The notes below the pieces were generated by a model that was not told the DNA's origin, did not search any database, and saw nothing but the letters and a program-made list of their open reading frames with translations. Made by a program: the position numbers and the translations under genes. A DNA stretch of 64,000 nucleotides from Mesorhizobium sp. CA8 (GTDB lineage Bacteria > Pseudomonadota > Alphaproteobacteria > Rhizobiales > Rhizobiaceae). Below, piece after piece: positions 32,695 through 42,013 of this stretch (positions within the stretch are counted from its first letter, which is position 1; each line of letters begins with the position of its first letter). The DNA is taken from assembly GCF_020164955.1 (NCBI RefSeq), contig NZ_JAIUHG010000028.1, forward strand, positions 1 through 64,000. The letters are read 5' to 3'.

Positions 32695-33948
32695 CTACTC
32701 GTCGCCTTCGACGACCCGCAGCCTGAGCTGACCCGTCTTTGAATCGGCCACCCGCGCGCCGGTTTCCGCCTTGGCGGGACCGCCGCGCGGCGCCTCGGCC
32801 TCGCCCTCGGCAAATTCCAGCGCCTCGATCTTCTGACCGCGCTTGGTCACCTTCGACGTCGAGACCAGGATGTCGTCTATGTCCCGCGCCGCCTGGCCGA
32901 AATGCGTCTGCAGCCGGCGCACCCGCTCGTCGACCCGCGCCACATCCTCCATCAGCCGGATGACCTCGCCCTGGATCAGATGCGCCTGCTCGCGCATGCG
33001 GGCGTCCTTCAGGATCGCCTGGATGACCTGGATCGACAGCATCAGCAGCGAGGGCGAGACGATGACGACGCGGGCGCGATGCGCCTTCTGCACCACCGCC
33101 TCGAAATTCTCGTGGATCTCGGCGAACACCGATTCCGACGGAACGAACATGAAGGCGGTGTCTTGGGTCTCGCCCTGGATCAGGTATTTTTCGGCGATAT
33201 CGCGGATATGCACCTCGATGTCGCGCCGGAAAGCCTGCGCCGCCGCCTTCTGCATGTTCTCCCCCTCGGCGGCGCGGATGGCGTTCCACGCTTCCAGTGG
33301 GAATTTTGCGTCGATGGCGAGCATCGGCGCGCCGTTCGGCATCCGCACCAGGCAGTCGGGCCGGCTGCCGTTGGAGAGGCTGGCCTGGAATTCATAGGCG
33401 CCGTGCGGTAGACCGTCGGCGACGATCGCTTCCATGCGCGACTGGCCGAAGGCGCCGCGCGTCTGCTTGTTGGACAAGATCGCCTGCAGTTGCACGACCT
33501 GGCCGGCCAAGGACTGGATATTGCCCTGCGCGGTATCGATCACCGCCAGCCGCTCCTGCAGCTTGGCCAGGCTTTCATGCGTCGACTTGGTCTGCTCGGC
33601 CATGGTCTGGCCGAGGCGGCCGGTCATGGCGTCAAGCCGCTGTCCCAGAGACTGGGTGAGCTCGGCCTGCCGCGCCCCGAACACCTCGGCGATCGCGCCC
33701 ATGCGCCCCTGCATCTCGGCCTGCGCCTGCATGATGTCGGCCATCCTCGCCTCGGCATCGCGGGCATGGTCGGCTGCTTCCGCAGCGGCCGCCGCGCGCG
33801 CCCCGGCCGCGCGCCACAAGGCGATGACAAGCGCCACGAACAGCGCAAGCAGAAGGATTGCGCCGAAAGCCAGCGCCTGGCCAAGCGTGATGGTCGTGGC
33901 GCCAAGCCGCGCGATGGGCTCGGAAAGGATCGAGGTCATGTCGTTCAT
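32695..33948 (-). CDS. rmuC: DNA recombination protein RmuC
   Basis: The 417-residue protein has an N-terminal membrane segment (about residues 20-40), a coiled-coil region (to about 160) and the RmuC nuclease-like domain with SNGSRPDCLVRMPNGAPMLAIDAKFPLEAW and FMFVPSESVFAEI. RmuC limits inversions at short repeats. That is of interest in a genome this rich in inverted repeats, though the link is only suggestive. The ATG at 33948 is chosen over an upstream in-frame codon at 33981. It is divergent from def. Confidence 0.95.
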   Translation of the reverse strand: MNDMTSILSEPIARLGATTITLGQALAFGAILLLALFVALVIALWRAAGARAAAAAEAADHARDAEARMADIMQAQAEMQGRMGAIAEVFGARQAELTQSLGQRLDAMTGRLGQTMAEQTKSTHESLAKLQERLAVIDTAQGNIQSLAGQVVQLQAILSNKQTRGAFGQSRMEAIVADGLPHGAYEFQASLSNGSRPDCLVRMPNGAPMLAIDAKFPLEAWNAIRAAEGENMQKAAAQAFRRDIEVHIRDIAEKYLIQGETQDTAFMFVPSESVFAEIHENFEAVVQKAHRARVVIVSPSLLMLSIQVIQAILKDARMREQAHLIQGEVIRLMEDVARVDERVRRLQTHFGQAARDIDDILVSTSKVTKRGQKIEALEFAEGEAEAPRGGPAKAETGARVADSKTGQLRLRVVEGDE

Positions 33949-34051
33949 TTGGACAGCATAACCGATTCGGCCGCGTGGCACAGATCAAAACGTGAACAGG
34001 CCAACGGTGCCCCGGTTGACGCTTGTCAAGCGAGGTCTTAGGTGAGACGCC

Positions 34052-34582
34052 ATGTCGATCAAGCCGCTCATCATCCTTCCCGATCCCGTCCTGCGCCAGG
34101 TTTCCAAGCCGGTGGAGCGCGTCGATGCCGATTTGCGCAAGCTCGCCGACGACATGCTGGAAACCATGTATGACGCGCCCGGCATCGGCCTTGCGGCGAT
34201 CCAGGTCGGCGTGCCCAGGCGGCTGTTGGTCATCGACCTCGCCAAGGAGGGCGAGCCGCCGGAGCCGCATGTCTTCATCAACCCGGAAGTTCTCGAAAGC
34301 GCCGACCAGCGCTCGGTCTATGAGGAAGGCTGCCTGTCGATTCCCGATTATTATGCCGAGGTCGAGCGCCCGGCTTCGGTGCGGGTGAAATATCTCGATC
34401 GCGACGGCAAATTGCAGGAGATGCAGGCGGAAGGCCTGATGGCCACCTGCCTGCAGCACGAGATCGACCATCTCAACGGCGTGCTGTTCATCGACCATAT
34501 ATCGAAGCTCAAGCGCGACATGGTGGTGCGGAAGTTCAAGAAGCTCGCCAAGGACAAGGCGCCGGGTAAGATGGTGGGCTAG
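34052..34582 (+). CDS. def: Peptide deformylase
   Basis: The 176-residue enzyme has all three motifs: GIGLAAIQVG (about 44-53), EGCLSIP (about 93-99) and QHEIDHLNG (about 137-145). Cys and the two His bind the catalytic metal. It removes the formyl group from new proteins. It starts a def-fmt-GNAT-truA run. fmt follows 6 bp after the stop with a GAGGGG ribosome site. Confidence 0.97.
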   Translation: MSIKPLIILPDPVLRQVSKPVERVDADLRKLADDMLETMYDAPGIGLAAIQVGVPRRLLVIDLAKEGEPPEPHVFINPEVLESADQRSVYEEGCLSIPDYYAEVERPASVRVKYLDRDGKLQEMQAEGLMATCLQHEIDHLNGVLFIDHISKLKRDMVVRKFKKLAKDKAPGKMVG

Positions 34583-34588
34583 AGGGGC

Positions 34589-35524
34589 ATGCCCCTTCGC
34601 GTCATCTTCATGGGCACGCCGGATTTTTCCGTGCCGACCCTGCGCGCCATCGCCGAGGCCGGCCACGAGATCGCGGCCGTCTACACCCAGCCGCCGCGCG
34701 CCGCCGGACGGCGCGGGCTGGAGCTGACGCCCTCGCCGGTGCAGCGCGACGCGGAGCGGTTAGAGCTCGAGATGCGCACGCCGACATCGCTGAAAAGCGA
34801 GGCCGAGCAGCAGGCCTTCGCCGCCTTGAAGGCCGATGTCGCTGTCGTCGTGGCTTACGGCCTGCTCCTGCCGAAGGCCGTTTTGGACGCGCCGAGGTTG
34901 GGCTGCCTCAACGGCCATGCCTCGCTTTTGCCACGCTGGCGTGGTGCAGCTCCCATCCAGCGCGCCATCATGGCCGGCGATACCGAGACCGGCATGATGG
35001 TCATGAAGATGGAAGAGGGTCTGGACACCGGACCGGTGGCTATGGTTGAAAAATGCGCCATCGGACCCGATATGACGGCCGGCGAATTGCATGATCGCCT
35101 GATGGTGCAGGGCGCATCGCTGATGGTCGAGGCGCTCGCGCAGTTGGGGATAAATTGTCTGACATTTACCCCGCAGGCGGCGGAAGGGGTGACCTACGCC
35201 CAAAAGATCGATAAATCGGAGACACGCGTAGACTGGACGCGGCCTTCTGGCGAAGTCCACAATCACATTCGCGGCCTCTCGCCCTTCCCGGGCGCGTGGT
35301 GCGAGGTCGAAATTGGCGGCCGCATGGAGCGGCTGAAACTGCTTCGCTCGACGCTCTCGGATGGCGCCGGCGAGTCGGGAGGAATTCTCGATGACCGGCT
35401 GACGGTCGCCTGCGGATCGGGCGCGGTCAGGCTGGTCGAAGTTCAACGGGCGGGCGGAAGGCCTGCCGCCGCGCAAGAGTTTTTGCGTGGAGCCAAGATC
35501 GCAAAAGGAATGAAACTCACATGA
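34589..35524 (+). CDS. fmt: Methionyl-tRNA formyltransferase
   Basis: The 311-residue enzyme begins with FMGTPDFSVPTLRAI, contains the catalytic NGHASLLPRWRGAAPIQRAI and the acidic loop DTGPV, and has the C-terminal OB-like domain (NHIRGLSPFPGAW). It formylates initiator Met-tRNA, the reverse partner of Def. The order def-fmt is conserved in many bacteria. The stop overlaps the following GNAT gene by 4 bp. Confidence 0.97.
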   Translation: MPLRVIFMGTPDFSVPTLRAIAEAGHEIAAVYTQPPRAAGRRGLELTPSPVQRDAERLELEMRTPTSLKSEAEQQAFAALKADVAVVVAYGLLLPKAVLDAPRLGCLNGHASLLPRWRGAAPIQRAIMAGDTETGMMVMKMEEGLDTGPVAMVEKCAIGPDMTAGELHDRLMVQGASLMVEALAQLGINCLTFTPQAAEGVTYAQKIDKSETRVDWTRPSGEVHNHIRGLSPFPGAWCEVEIGGRMERLKLLRSTLSDGAGESGGILDDRLTVACGSGAVRLVEVQRAGGRPAAAQEFLRGAKIAKGMKLT

Positions 35525-36027
35525 GCATGATGTCGATACGCGCGGCGACGCCGCGGGATCGCGAGGCGATCCGCCTCGTCGAAGAGCATGCCTTTGGCCA
35601 GCAGGCGGAAGCCGGCCTGGTCGACGCACTGGTCACCGGCGGCGACGCCGTCGTCGAGCTGGTTGCAGAGGAAGACGGCCAGGTCGTCGGCCACATCCTG
35701 TTTTCCAGGCTTTACGTAGACAATGGAGGCAAGCGCTTCGCGGCCGTCGCGCTGGCGCCGCTGGCGGTCGAACCCTCCTTCCACGGCACCGGCATCGGCG
35801 GCGCGCTGATCCGCGAGGCGCATGTGCGGCTCAAGGAAGCCGGCGAGACGCTTGCCGTCGTCTTGGGTGATCCGACCTATTACGGTCGGTTTGGCTATAC
35901 CCATGATCGCGCCGGAAAGTTCGAAAGCGAGTATCAGGGCGAGGCGCTGCAGGCCCTGGCTTGGGGCGACGCGCCCGAGACCGGCAGGCTGGTCTACGCT
36001 TCGGCCTTCACCGCGCTCGCTGCTTAG
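35521..36027 (+). CDS. GNAT family N-acetyltransferase
   Basis: The 168-residue protein has the acetyl-CoA loop PSFHGTGIGGALIREA (about residues 83-98) and the YYGRFGYTHD segment typical of the YhbS-like GNAT group. It is coupled to fmt by ATGA overlap, a context common in rhizobia. The substrate is unknown. The first residues contain three closely spaced methionines, so the exact start could be 35521, 35527 or 35530. Confidence 0.9.
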   Translation: MSMMSIRAATPRDREAIRLVEEHAFGQQAEAGLVDALVTGGDAVVELVAEEDGQVVGHILFSRLYVDNGGKRFAAVALAPLAVEPSFHGTGIGGALIREAHVRLKEAGETLAVVLGDPTYYGRFGYTHDRAGKFESEYQGEALQALAWGDAPETGRLVYASAFTALAA

Positions 36028-36096
36028 AGCATGATCCCGAACCGAAGGTCCGCGTCCGCGAAAAGTGGGAACCGGTTTTCGGATAAGATCATGCTC
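36027..36096. repeat. Rhizobial palindromic intergenic repeat
   Basis: Perfect 10-bp arms GAGCATGATC and GATCATGCTC close a 70-bp element with the core GTGGGAACCGGTTTTCGG, a type seen widely between genes in Hyphomicrobiales. It starts at the stop codon of the GNAT gene and sits before truA, so it may shape the 3' end of one transcript or processing between the two. Confidence 0.75.
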
Positions 36097-36142
36097 AGTC
36101 GAGAAGACAGTGTCTCGTTTCGATCGCAGACAATTATCTGAC

Positions 36143-36931
36143 ATGCCGCGTTTTCGGCTCGATATCGAATATGACGGCAGCCGATTTGCCGGCTGGCAGC
36201 ATCAGGCCGACCAGCCCTCGGTGCAGCAGGCGATCGAGCAGGCGATCCAGAAGTTCTGCGGTGAAGAGGTAAGAATACGGGCCGCCGGCCGCACCGATGC
36301 CGGCGTGCACGCCACCGCCCAGGTGGCTCATGTCGATCTGGCCAAAGCGTGGTCGGGCGACAAGGTGCGCGATGCGGTCAACGCCCATTTGCACGCGGCC
36401 GGCGCGCGTGTAGCCGTCCTCAAGGCGGCGGTCGTCGCCGACGGTTTCGACGCGCGCTTTTCCGCCACCGGCCGCCACTATCTTTATCGCATCCTTAACC
36501 GCCGGGCACCGGCGGCGCTGGAAAAGGGCAAGGTCTGGTGGGTGCCGAAGCGGCTCGATGCCGAGGCCATGCATGAGGCGGCCAAGGTGCTGCTCGGAAA
36601 GCATGACTTTACCACCTTCCGCTCCACCCAGTGCCAGGCCGAAAGCCCGGTCCGCACGCTTGACCGCCTCGACGTCGGCCGCAATGGGGACTTCGTCGAG
36701 GTGCGCAGCTCGGCGCGCTCCTTCCTGCACAACCAGGTTCGCTCGATGGTCGGCTCGCTGAAGCGCGTCGGCGACGGCTCCTGGAGCGCCGCCGATCTCA
36801 AAGCGGCGCTCGAAGCGCGCGACCGCGCCGCCTGCGGCCAGGTAGCGCCGCCGGACGGACTGTTTCTTGTCGGGGTGGACTATCCAGAGGCGCCCGGCAA
36901 ATCCGCCATCGCTGGGGACACAGACATCTAA
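36143..36931 (+). CDS. truA: tRNA pseudouridine(38-40) synthase TruA
   Basis: The 262-residue protein begins MPRFRLDIEYDGSRFAGWQ, has the catalytic aspartate Asp52 in GRTDAGVHA and the C-terminal SFLHNQVRSMVGSL motif. It makes pseudouridine in the tRNA anticodon arm. The ATG at 36143 gives the conserved N-terminus; an earlier in-frame start at 36065 lies in the repeat. Its stop overlaps the convergent membrane-protein gene by 4 bp. Confidence 0.96.
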   Translation: MPRFRLDIEYDGSRFAGWQHQADQPSVQQAIEQAIQKFCGEEVRIRAAGRTDAGVHATAQVAHVDLAKAWSGDKVRDAVNAHLHAAGARVAVLKAAVVADGFDARFSATGRHYLYRILNRRAPAALEKGKVWWVPKRLDAEAMHEAAKVLLGKHDFTTFRSTQCQAESPVRTLDRLDVGRNGDFVEVRSSARSFLHNQVRSMVGSLKRVGDGSWSAADLKAALEARDRAACGQVAPPDGLFLVGVDYPEAPGKSAIAGDTDI

Positions 36932-37533
36932 CCCGTCGTGCCGTCCGGTATGTCGATGCCGAGCAGCGCCTGCAGGCCGAACAGGACGAGCAGCGAGGCA
37001 ATGAACATGCCGACGAACACGGCCGTGCCCACGGCGGGGCCTTTGCCGATCGATGCATTGGTCATGCGCCAGGTCAGCACCATCGACAAGGCAAACAGAA
37101 CCAGCGACAACAGGCTGGTGATCTCGCTGCTGGAGGGGAGGAAGAGCCTGAACAGCGCCGCGGGCAGCATCAGCCAGGCGATGATCGCCGACGCCCAGTT
37201 GGACGCGACGACATAGTGGACGAAGCGGCTGCCTATGCCGGCGCGTGGCGCGACGAGCGCCAGCGCCACCAACGGCAGCACCCAGGAGCCGAGATCGACG
37301 GTCGCCAGCCGGATCAGCATGCCGAGGCGTCCGGCGAAGGCGTCCGGATCGCCGATCTCGTTGGCGATCCCCACCCAGCCGACGATCAGCGCCGGGGCGG
37401 CCACGACGATGGCGAAGAAAGAATTCCAGAAACCGTCCGCCGAAAGGTCGACCAGGCGCAACCCGTCGGCCTTGCCGAACATCAGCCGCCAGGCGCCGGC
37501 CAGCGAAGCATAGGTTTCGTCCGCCGAAAGCAT
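36928..37533 (-). CDS. Membrane protein of unknown function downstream of dapE
   Basis: The 201-residue protein has about five membrane segments after a polar N-terminus (LADETYASLAGAWRLMFGKADG-like layout with a D-rich loop before the first helix). I do not recognise a named family; it is reminiscent of Yip1-type membrane proteins. It starts 2 bp after the dapE stop, so the two genes form one operon. The ATG at 37533 is used because the longer frame runs antisense-like through dapE. Confidence 0.75.
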   Translation of the reverse strand: MLSADETYASLAGAWRLMFGKADGLRLVDLSADGFWNSFFAIVVAAPALIVGWVGIANEIGDPDAFAGRLGMLIRLATVDLGSWVLPLVALALVAPRAGIGSRFVHYVVASNWASAIIAWLMLPAALFRLFLPSSSEITSLLSLVLFALSMVLTWRMTNASIGKGPAVGTAVFVGMFIASLLVLFGLQALLGIDIPDGTTG

Positions 37534-37535
37534 GG

Positions 37536-38735
37536 TCACGAAAGGCCTTGTCCGAACCAGTCTTCGATAAAGCGTTCGTAGATTTGCGTCAGCGTCTCCA
37601 GATCGGCAAGGGCGACGCGCTCGTCCACCATATGCATGGTCTTGCCGACCAGGCCGAACTCGACCACCGGGCAATAATCCTTGATGAAGCGCGCATCCGA
37701 CGTGCCGCCGGAGGTAGAGAGCGCCGGCGTCTTGCCGACCACGGCCTTGACCGAGCTGCTCAGCGCATCGATCAGCCTGTCGTCGCGGGTCAGGAAGACA
37801 TGGCTCGGCCGGTCGCGCCAGACGAGCTCGTAATCGACCGGCGTCTTCTTGCCCGGCCGATATTTCCGGCGTCCGGCGGCCTGGTCGAGCCGGTTGTGGA
37901 TCTCGGCCTGGATCGTCTCTGCGTCCCAGCTGTCGTTGAAGCGGATGTTGAACGTCGCGATCGCCTTGGCCGGGATGACGTTGGTCGCAGGATTGCCGAC
38001 GTCGATCGACGTCACTTCGAGATTGGTCGGCTGGAAATCCTTCGTTCCCTTGTCGAACACGGGATGGAGCAGCGCGTCGACCAGGCTCATCAGGCCGCGC
38101 ACCGGATTGTCGGCAAGCTGCGGATAGGCGGCATGGCCCTGGCGTCCGTTGACAATGACGCTGCCGGAGAGCGAGCCGCGCCGGCCGATCTTGATCATGT
38201 CGCCGAGCGCATCCGGATTGGTCGGCTCGCCGACGATCGAAGCGTCCCACTTCTCGCCTTTGGCCGCCGCCCAGTCGAGCAGCTTGGTGGTGCCGTTGAT
38301 GGCCGGTCCTTCCTCGTCGCCGGTGACGAGCAGCGACACCGAGCCTTTCGGGCCGCCATTCTTTGCGACATGGCGCGCCACGGCGGCGACGAAGCAGGCG
38401 ATGCCGCCCTTCATATCGACGGCGCCCCGGCCATACATCTCGCCATTGGCGATTTCGGCGGCGAAGGGCGGATGCGTCCAGGCCGCCTCGTCGCCCACCG
38501 GCACCACGTCGGTATGGCCGGCAAACATCAGATGCGGCCCGTTGCCCGAGCGCCGCGCATAGAGGTTTTCGATGTCCGGCGTGCCGTCTTCCGAGAAGAT
38601 TGGACGTTCGACCGAGAAGCCGAGCGGTTTCAGCATGTCTTGCAGCGCTGCAAGCGCGCCGCCCTCGGTGGGCGTCACGGACGGGCAGCGGATCAGGGCG
38701 GCAAGATTCGCGGCGGGATCGGTCGGCAATGTCAT
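37536..38735 (-). CDS. dapE: Succinyl-diaminopimelate desuccinylase
   Basis: The 399-residue M20 metallopeptidase-family enzyme has the metal ligands in FAGHTDVVP (His74, Asp76), the active-site DEEGPA and the closing VEFGLVGKTMHMVDE. It cuts N-succinyl-LL-diaminopimelate in lysine and peptidoglycan synthesis. dapD is about 2.3 kb away on the same strand with a panE-like gene inserted on the other strand. The ATG at 38735 matches the usual start. Confidence 0.96.
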   Translation of the reverse strand: MTLPTDPAANLAALIRCPSVTPTEGGALAALQDMLKPLGFSVERPIFSEDGTPDIENLYARRSGNGPHLMFAGHTDVVPVGDEAAWTHPPFAAEIANGEMYGRGAVDMKGGIACFVAAVARHVAKNGGPKGSVSLLVTGDEEGPAINGTTKLLDWAAAKGEKWDASIVGEPTNPDALGDMIKIGRRGSLSGSVIVNGRQGHAAYPQLADNPVRGLMSLVDALLHPVFDKGTKDFQPTNLEVTSIDVGNPATNVIPAKAIATFNIRFNDSWDAETIQAEIHNRLDQAAGRRKYRPGKKTPVDYELVWRDRPSHVFLTRDDRLIDALSSSVKAVVGKTPALSTSGGTSDARFIKDYCPVVEFGLVGKTMHMVDERVALADLETLTQIYERFIEDWFGQGLS

Positions 38736-38909
38736 GGGCAAAGCGATAGTCGAAAGCGTTTGTCGTGTCACGATGGCAGATGATCGCCGGTCATGCCGCC
38801 GACAATCTGGTTTTCCTAGCGTGTAAATGCATCTCGCCCGGACGTGTGCAGCGGTTCTGGGAGAACGGCATGCATAATGGGAAATTGCGGTCCAAGCGAG
38901 GACGAGTGC

Positions 38910-39944
38910 ATGGCCAGTGAAACGAGGATGATCGCGATAGCCGGCGCCGGCAGCATCGGCTGCTATGTCGGCGGCTGCCTGGCGCTCGCCGGACGCAAGG
39001 TCGTCTTCCTCGGCCGCGGCCGCGTCGTCGAGGCCATGCGCGAAAGCGGGCTGCGCGTCAGCGATCTCGACGGCCGAGACCGCCGCGTCGAGGCACAAGC
39101 GATTTCGGCGAGCGACGATCCGGCGATCGCACTGACGGATGCGGATGTCATCCTGGTGACGGTGAAGAGCGGCGCGACCGGGGAGATGGCCAGGTTGATT
39201 GCAGCCCATGGGCGCCCGTATGCCGTGGTGGTCAGCCTGCAGAACGGCGTCAACAATGCCGACCGGCTGCGCGCCGCGCTCCCTGGACGGCGGGTGCTGA
39301 CCGGCATGGTAATGTTCAACGTCGTCCTGTCGCCCGATGGCGAGCTGCCGTTGCGTGCGCACCGCGCCAGCCAGGGCGAGGTGATGATCGATACCGGCGT
39401 CGACCGTCTCGTCGATCTGCTCGACGTCGATGGGCTTGCCGTCGAAGCGCGCGCCGACATGAAGGCGGTGCAGTGGGGCAAATTGCTGATGAACCTAAAC
39501 AATGCATTGGTGGCGCTCTCCGATCTGCCGCTGGCAAGGCAACTGGCCGACCGCAACTGGCGCGCCGTCCTCGCCGCCGAGATCGACGAGGCGCTCGCCG
39601 TGATGAGGGCCGCGGGCATCACGCCGGCGCGCATCACCGGCCTCCCGCCGATGCTGCTGCCGAAAATGCTGCGGCTCCCCGACTGGCTGTTCGGGCTTCT
39701 GGCCCGCCGCATGCTGGCGATCGACCCTCAGGCGCGCTCGTCAATGTGGGACGACCTGAAACGCGGCCGTCCGACAGAGATCGACGAATTGCAAGGCGCG
39801 GTCATTCGCCTGGCGAAACAAACGGGTATCCCGACGCCGGTCAATGAACGCGTCACGGCGCTGGTGCGTCAGGCGGAAGCGGAAAAGCGCGGTCCGCCCG
39901 GCCTCAGGCCGGAAGCGGTCAGCGGCGGTCCTCGATCAGCGTGA
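38910..39944 (+). CDS. 2-dehydropantoate 2-reductase family protein
   Basis: The 344-residue protein has the NAD(P)H loop AGAGSIGCYVGG (residues 11-22) and the ketopantoate reductase C-terminal domain (KLLMNLNNALVALSDLP, then SMWDDLKRGRPTEIDELQG with the catalytic-type lysine). It may be PanE of pantothenate synthesis, or a paralogue acting on another keto acid. It runs opposite to its dap-cluster neighbours, and its last 26 bp overlap the convergent gene at 39919. Confidence 0.88.
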   Translation: MASETRMIAIAGAGSIGCYVGGCLALAGRKVVFLGRGRVVEAMRESGLRVSDLDGRDRRVEAQAISASDDPAIALTDADVILVTVKSGATGEMARLIAAHGRPYAVVVSLQNGVNNADRLRAALPGRRVLTGMVMFNVVLSPDGELPLRAHRASQGEVMIDTGVDRLVDLLDVDGLAVEARADMKAVQWGKLLMNLNNALVALSDLPLARQLADRNWRAVLAAEIDEALAVMRAAGITPARITGLPPMLLPKMLRLPDWLFGLLARRMLAIDPQARSSMWDDLKRGRPTEIDELQGAVIRLAKQTGIPTPVNERVTALVRQAEAEKRGPPGLRPEAVSGGPRSA

Positions 39945-40620
39945 TCTTCTGCCAGATCTTGCGCGACAGATTGGAGCTCAGGTTCTCGATGTCGTTGACG
40001 GCATTGACGACGACATCGTCATTGACCGACTGCGCGAACAGCGCCGCGATCTTGCCGGTGATCGACAGCATTTCCGAGCAATAGTCGAGATAGCGCGCCA
40101 GCTCGGCGGCGTTGGTGATGCGGGCGGGCGAGTGCGATGTCGGCTTGAAGTCGGCCGACAAGGTCGCTGGATCCTTGGTCAGCTGATGCATGTCGATGAC
40201 GTGGATCAGCGAGCGCAGCCCGTGCAACTGCCGGAACACTTTCTTGCGCTTGATCCGTTCCTCGGTGCGGATCAGCGCCAGCAAGCCGAGCACCGCCAGG
40301 ATCACGGTGTTGATCGTCGCCTCGATGCCCTGCATCGACTGCACGGCATCGTCGGCGCCCGAAATGCGGTCGAGCGGCAGGATAGTGCCGACGAACAGGA
40401 ACATCGCCACGCCGGCGATGAAAGCCGCGACGATGACGCCGCGCAGCCACCAGATCGGCGCCTCCAGGTTCCTGGCGGCCTTGGCGAGGTCCCGCGACAG
40501 CGACACCAGTTCGCCGGCGACGGCGCGCAGTCCCCTTTGCGGAAAACGCTCGGCGACACGCTCCTCGAGCCTCTGGGCGGTATCGATGATCCGCGCCGGA
40601 TCGAGCGTGCGGTAGCGCAT
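39919..40620 (-). CDS. Two-helix membrane protein, unknown
   Basis: The 233-residue protein has a helical N-terminus and two membrane segments (about residues 57-82 and 103-118). A basic, then helical C-terminal region follows (RIKRKKVFRQLHGLRSLIHV and an EIENLSSNL-like end). There is no recognised family. It follows the DUF805 gene by 7 bp and so is probably third in a dapD-DUF805 transcript. The 3' ends overlap with the panE-like gene. Confidence 0.75.
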   Translation of the reverse strand: MRYRTLDPARIIDTAQRLEERVAERFPQRGLRAVAGELVSLSRDLAKAARNLEAPIWWLRGVIVAAFIAGVAMFLFVGTILPLDRISGADDAVQSMQGIEATINTVILAVLGLLALIRTEERIKRKKVFRQLHGLRSLIHVIDMHQLTKDPATLSADFKPTSHSPARITNAAELARYLDYCSEMLSITGKIAALFAQSVNDDVVVNAVNDIENLSSNLSRKIWQKITLIEDRR

Positions 40621-40627
40621 GGCGGTC

Positions 40628-40999
40628 TCAGCTATCGCCTGGCGCGTTGGTGCGCCTGCCGTAGCGATTCGGTCCGGGATCGCTGCGGAAACAGGAGAGG
40701 ATGATGAGCAGGATGGGCCCGATGATAAGCGAGATCAGCGCAAAATAGGTCGGCTTGCCGAAATCGTGGAAGCGCTTCGCCGTGACCGCGAAGGTGGCCC
40801 AGGCCGAGATCAGCAGCACCCCCCAGCAGATCATGGCCCAGTTCTGGCTGGCCGCGGTGTTCAGTTCAACCCGCGCGAACTGATAGAACGGGAAAAACTG
40901 GATAAGCACCAGCAGGATCCCGGCCAGCGCATAGGCGACCGGGCTCAGCCGCCCCGAAAGGCTGAAGAACAGCCAGAGGAATTGCGATCTGTCAGACAA
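40628..40999 (-). CDS. DUF805 family membrane protein
   Basis: The 123-residue protein has four membrane helices and the DUF805 hallmark TAKRFHDFGKPTYFAL, after an opening FFSLSGRLSP. It is a small inner-membrane protein of unknown function. It lies 24 bp after dapD and 7 bp before the next gene, so it is most likely co-transcribed with dapD. Confidence 0.88.
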   Translation of the reverse strand: MSDRSQFLWLFFSLSGRLSPVAYALAGILLVLIQFFPFYQFARVELNTAASQNWAMICWGVLLISAWATFAVTAKRFHDFGKPTYFALISLIIGPILLIILSCFRSDPGPNRYGRRTNAPGDS

Positions 41000-41023
41000 T
41001 AGCGTCCGCTCCGTTGGGGAGGA

Positions 41024-41878
41024 TCAATCGCGCAGCAATTCGTTGATCGAGGTCTTGGACCGGGTCTTGGCGTCGACGCGCTTGACGATGACGGCGCAAT
41101 AAAGGCTCGGGCCCGGGTCGCCATTGGGCAGCGGCTTGCCCGGCAGCGATCCGGCGACGACGACCGAGTTCGGCGGCACCTCGCCGTAAAAGACCTCGCC
41201 GGTGGCGCGGTCGACGATCTTGGTCGACTGGCCGATGAATACGCCCATGCCGAGCACGGAGCCTTCGCGCACGATGCAGCCCTCGACCACTTCCGAGCGC
41301 GCGCCGATGAAGCAATTGTCCTCGATGATGGTCGGGCCGGCCTGCATCGGCTCCAGCACGCCGCCGATGCCGACCCCGCCGGAGAGATGCACGTTCTTGC
41401 CGATCTGGGCGCAGGAGCCGACCGAGGCCCAAGTGTCGACCATGGTGCCGGTATCGACGTAGGCGCCGACATTGACGAAGGACGGCATCAGCACGGCGCC
41501 CGGCGCGACATAGGCCGAGCGGCGCACGATCGAGGACGGCACGGCGCGGAAGCCGGCCTTCTCGAAATCGACGGCGCTCCAGCCGTCGAACTTGGACGGC
41601 ACCTTGTCCCACCACACGGCCTGGCCGGGACCGCCCTTGATGATCTCCATCGGGTTCAGCCGGAAGGAGAGCAGCACTGCCTTCTTCAGCCACTGGTTGA
41701 CGTGCCACTTGCCGTCGTCCCGCCGTTCGGCGACGCGGGCGACGCCGCGATCGAGCAGGTCGAGCGCCGCCTGGATGGCGTCGCGCGTCTCGCCGCGCGT
41801 CGCGGTCGAAATCGTGTCGCGCTCCTCGAAGGCCCTTTCGATGGTCTTTTCGAGGCTCGCCAGATCTGGCTTCGACAT
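41024..41878 (-). CDS. dapD: 2,3,4,5-tetrahydropyridine-2,6-dicarboxylate N-succinyltransferase
   Basis: The 284-residue left-handed beta-helix enzyme has hexapeptide repeats between about residues 100 and 230 (NVGAYVDTGTMVDTWASVG, VGIGGVLEPMQAGPTIIEDN, GARSEVVEGCIV). The N-terminal helical domain is normal. It succinylates tetrahydrodipicolinate, the step that feeds DapC and then DapE. It is divergent from the LOG gene over a 135-bp spacer. Confidence 0.97.
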   Translation of the reverse strand: MSKPDLASLEKTIERAFEERDTISTATRGETRDAIQAALDLLDRGVARVAERRDDGKWHVNQWLKKAVLLSFRLNPMEIIKGGPGQAVWWDKVPSKFDGWSAVDFEKAGFRAVPSSIVRRSAYVAPGAVLMPSFVNVGAYVDTGTMVDTWASVGSCAQIGKNVHLSGGVGIGGVLEPMQAGPTIIEDNCFIGARSEVVEGCIVREGSVLGMGVFIGQSTKIVDRATGEVFYGEVPPNSVVVAGSLPGKPLPNGDPGPSLYCAVIVKRVDAKTRSKTSINELLRD

Positions 41879-42013
41879 GATTTCGCTCCATTACCAAGCT
41901 GTTAAGGCGCTCAGCCTTAACCTGTTTAAAAGTCGCGCGGACCCTATGTTAAGGCTCAATGGGGGTCAATCGCGCCAGCGTCACGGGACGGCGCAAGTGA
42001 AGGAATTGGACGG

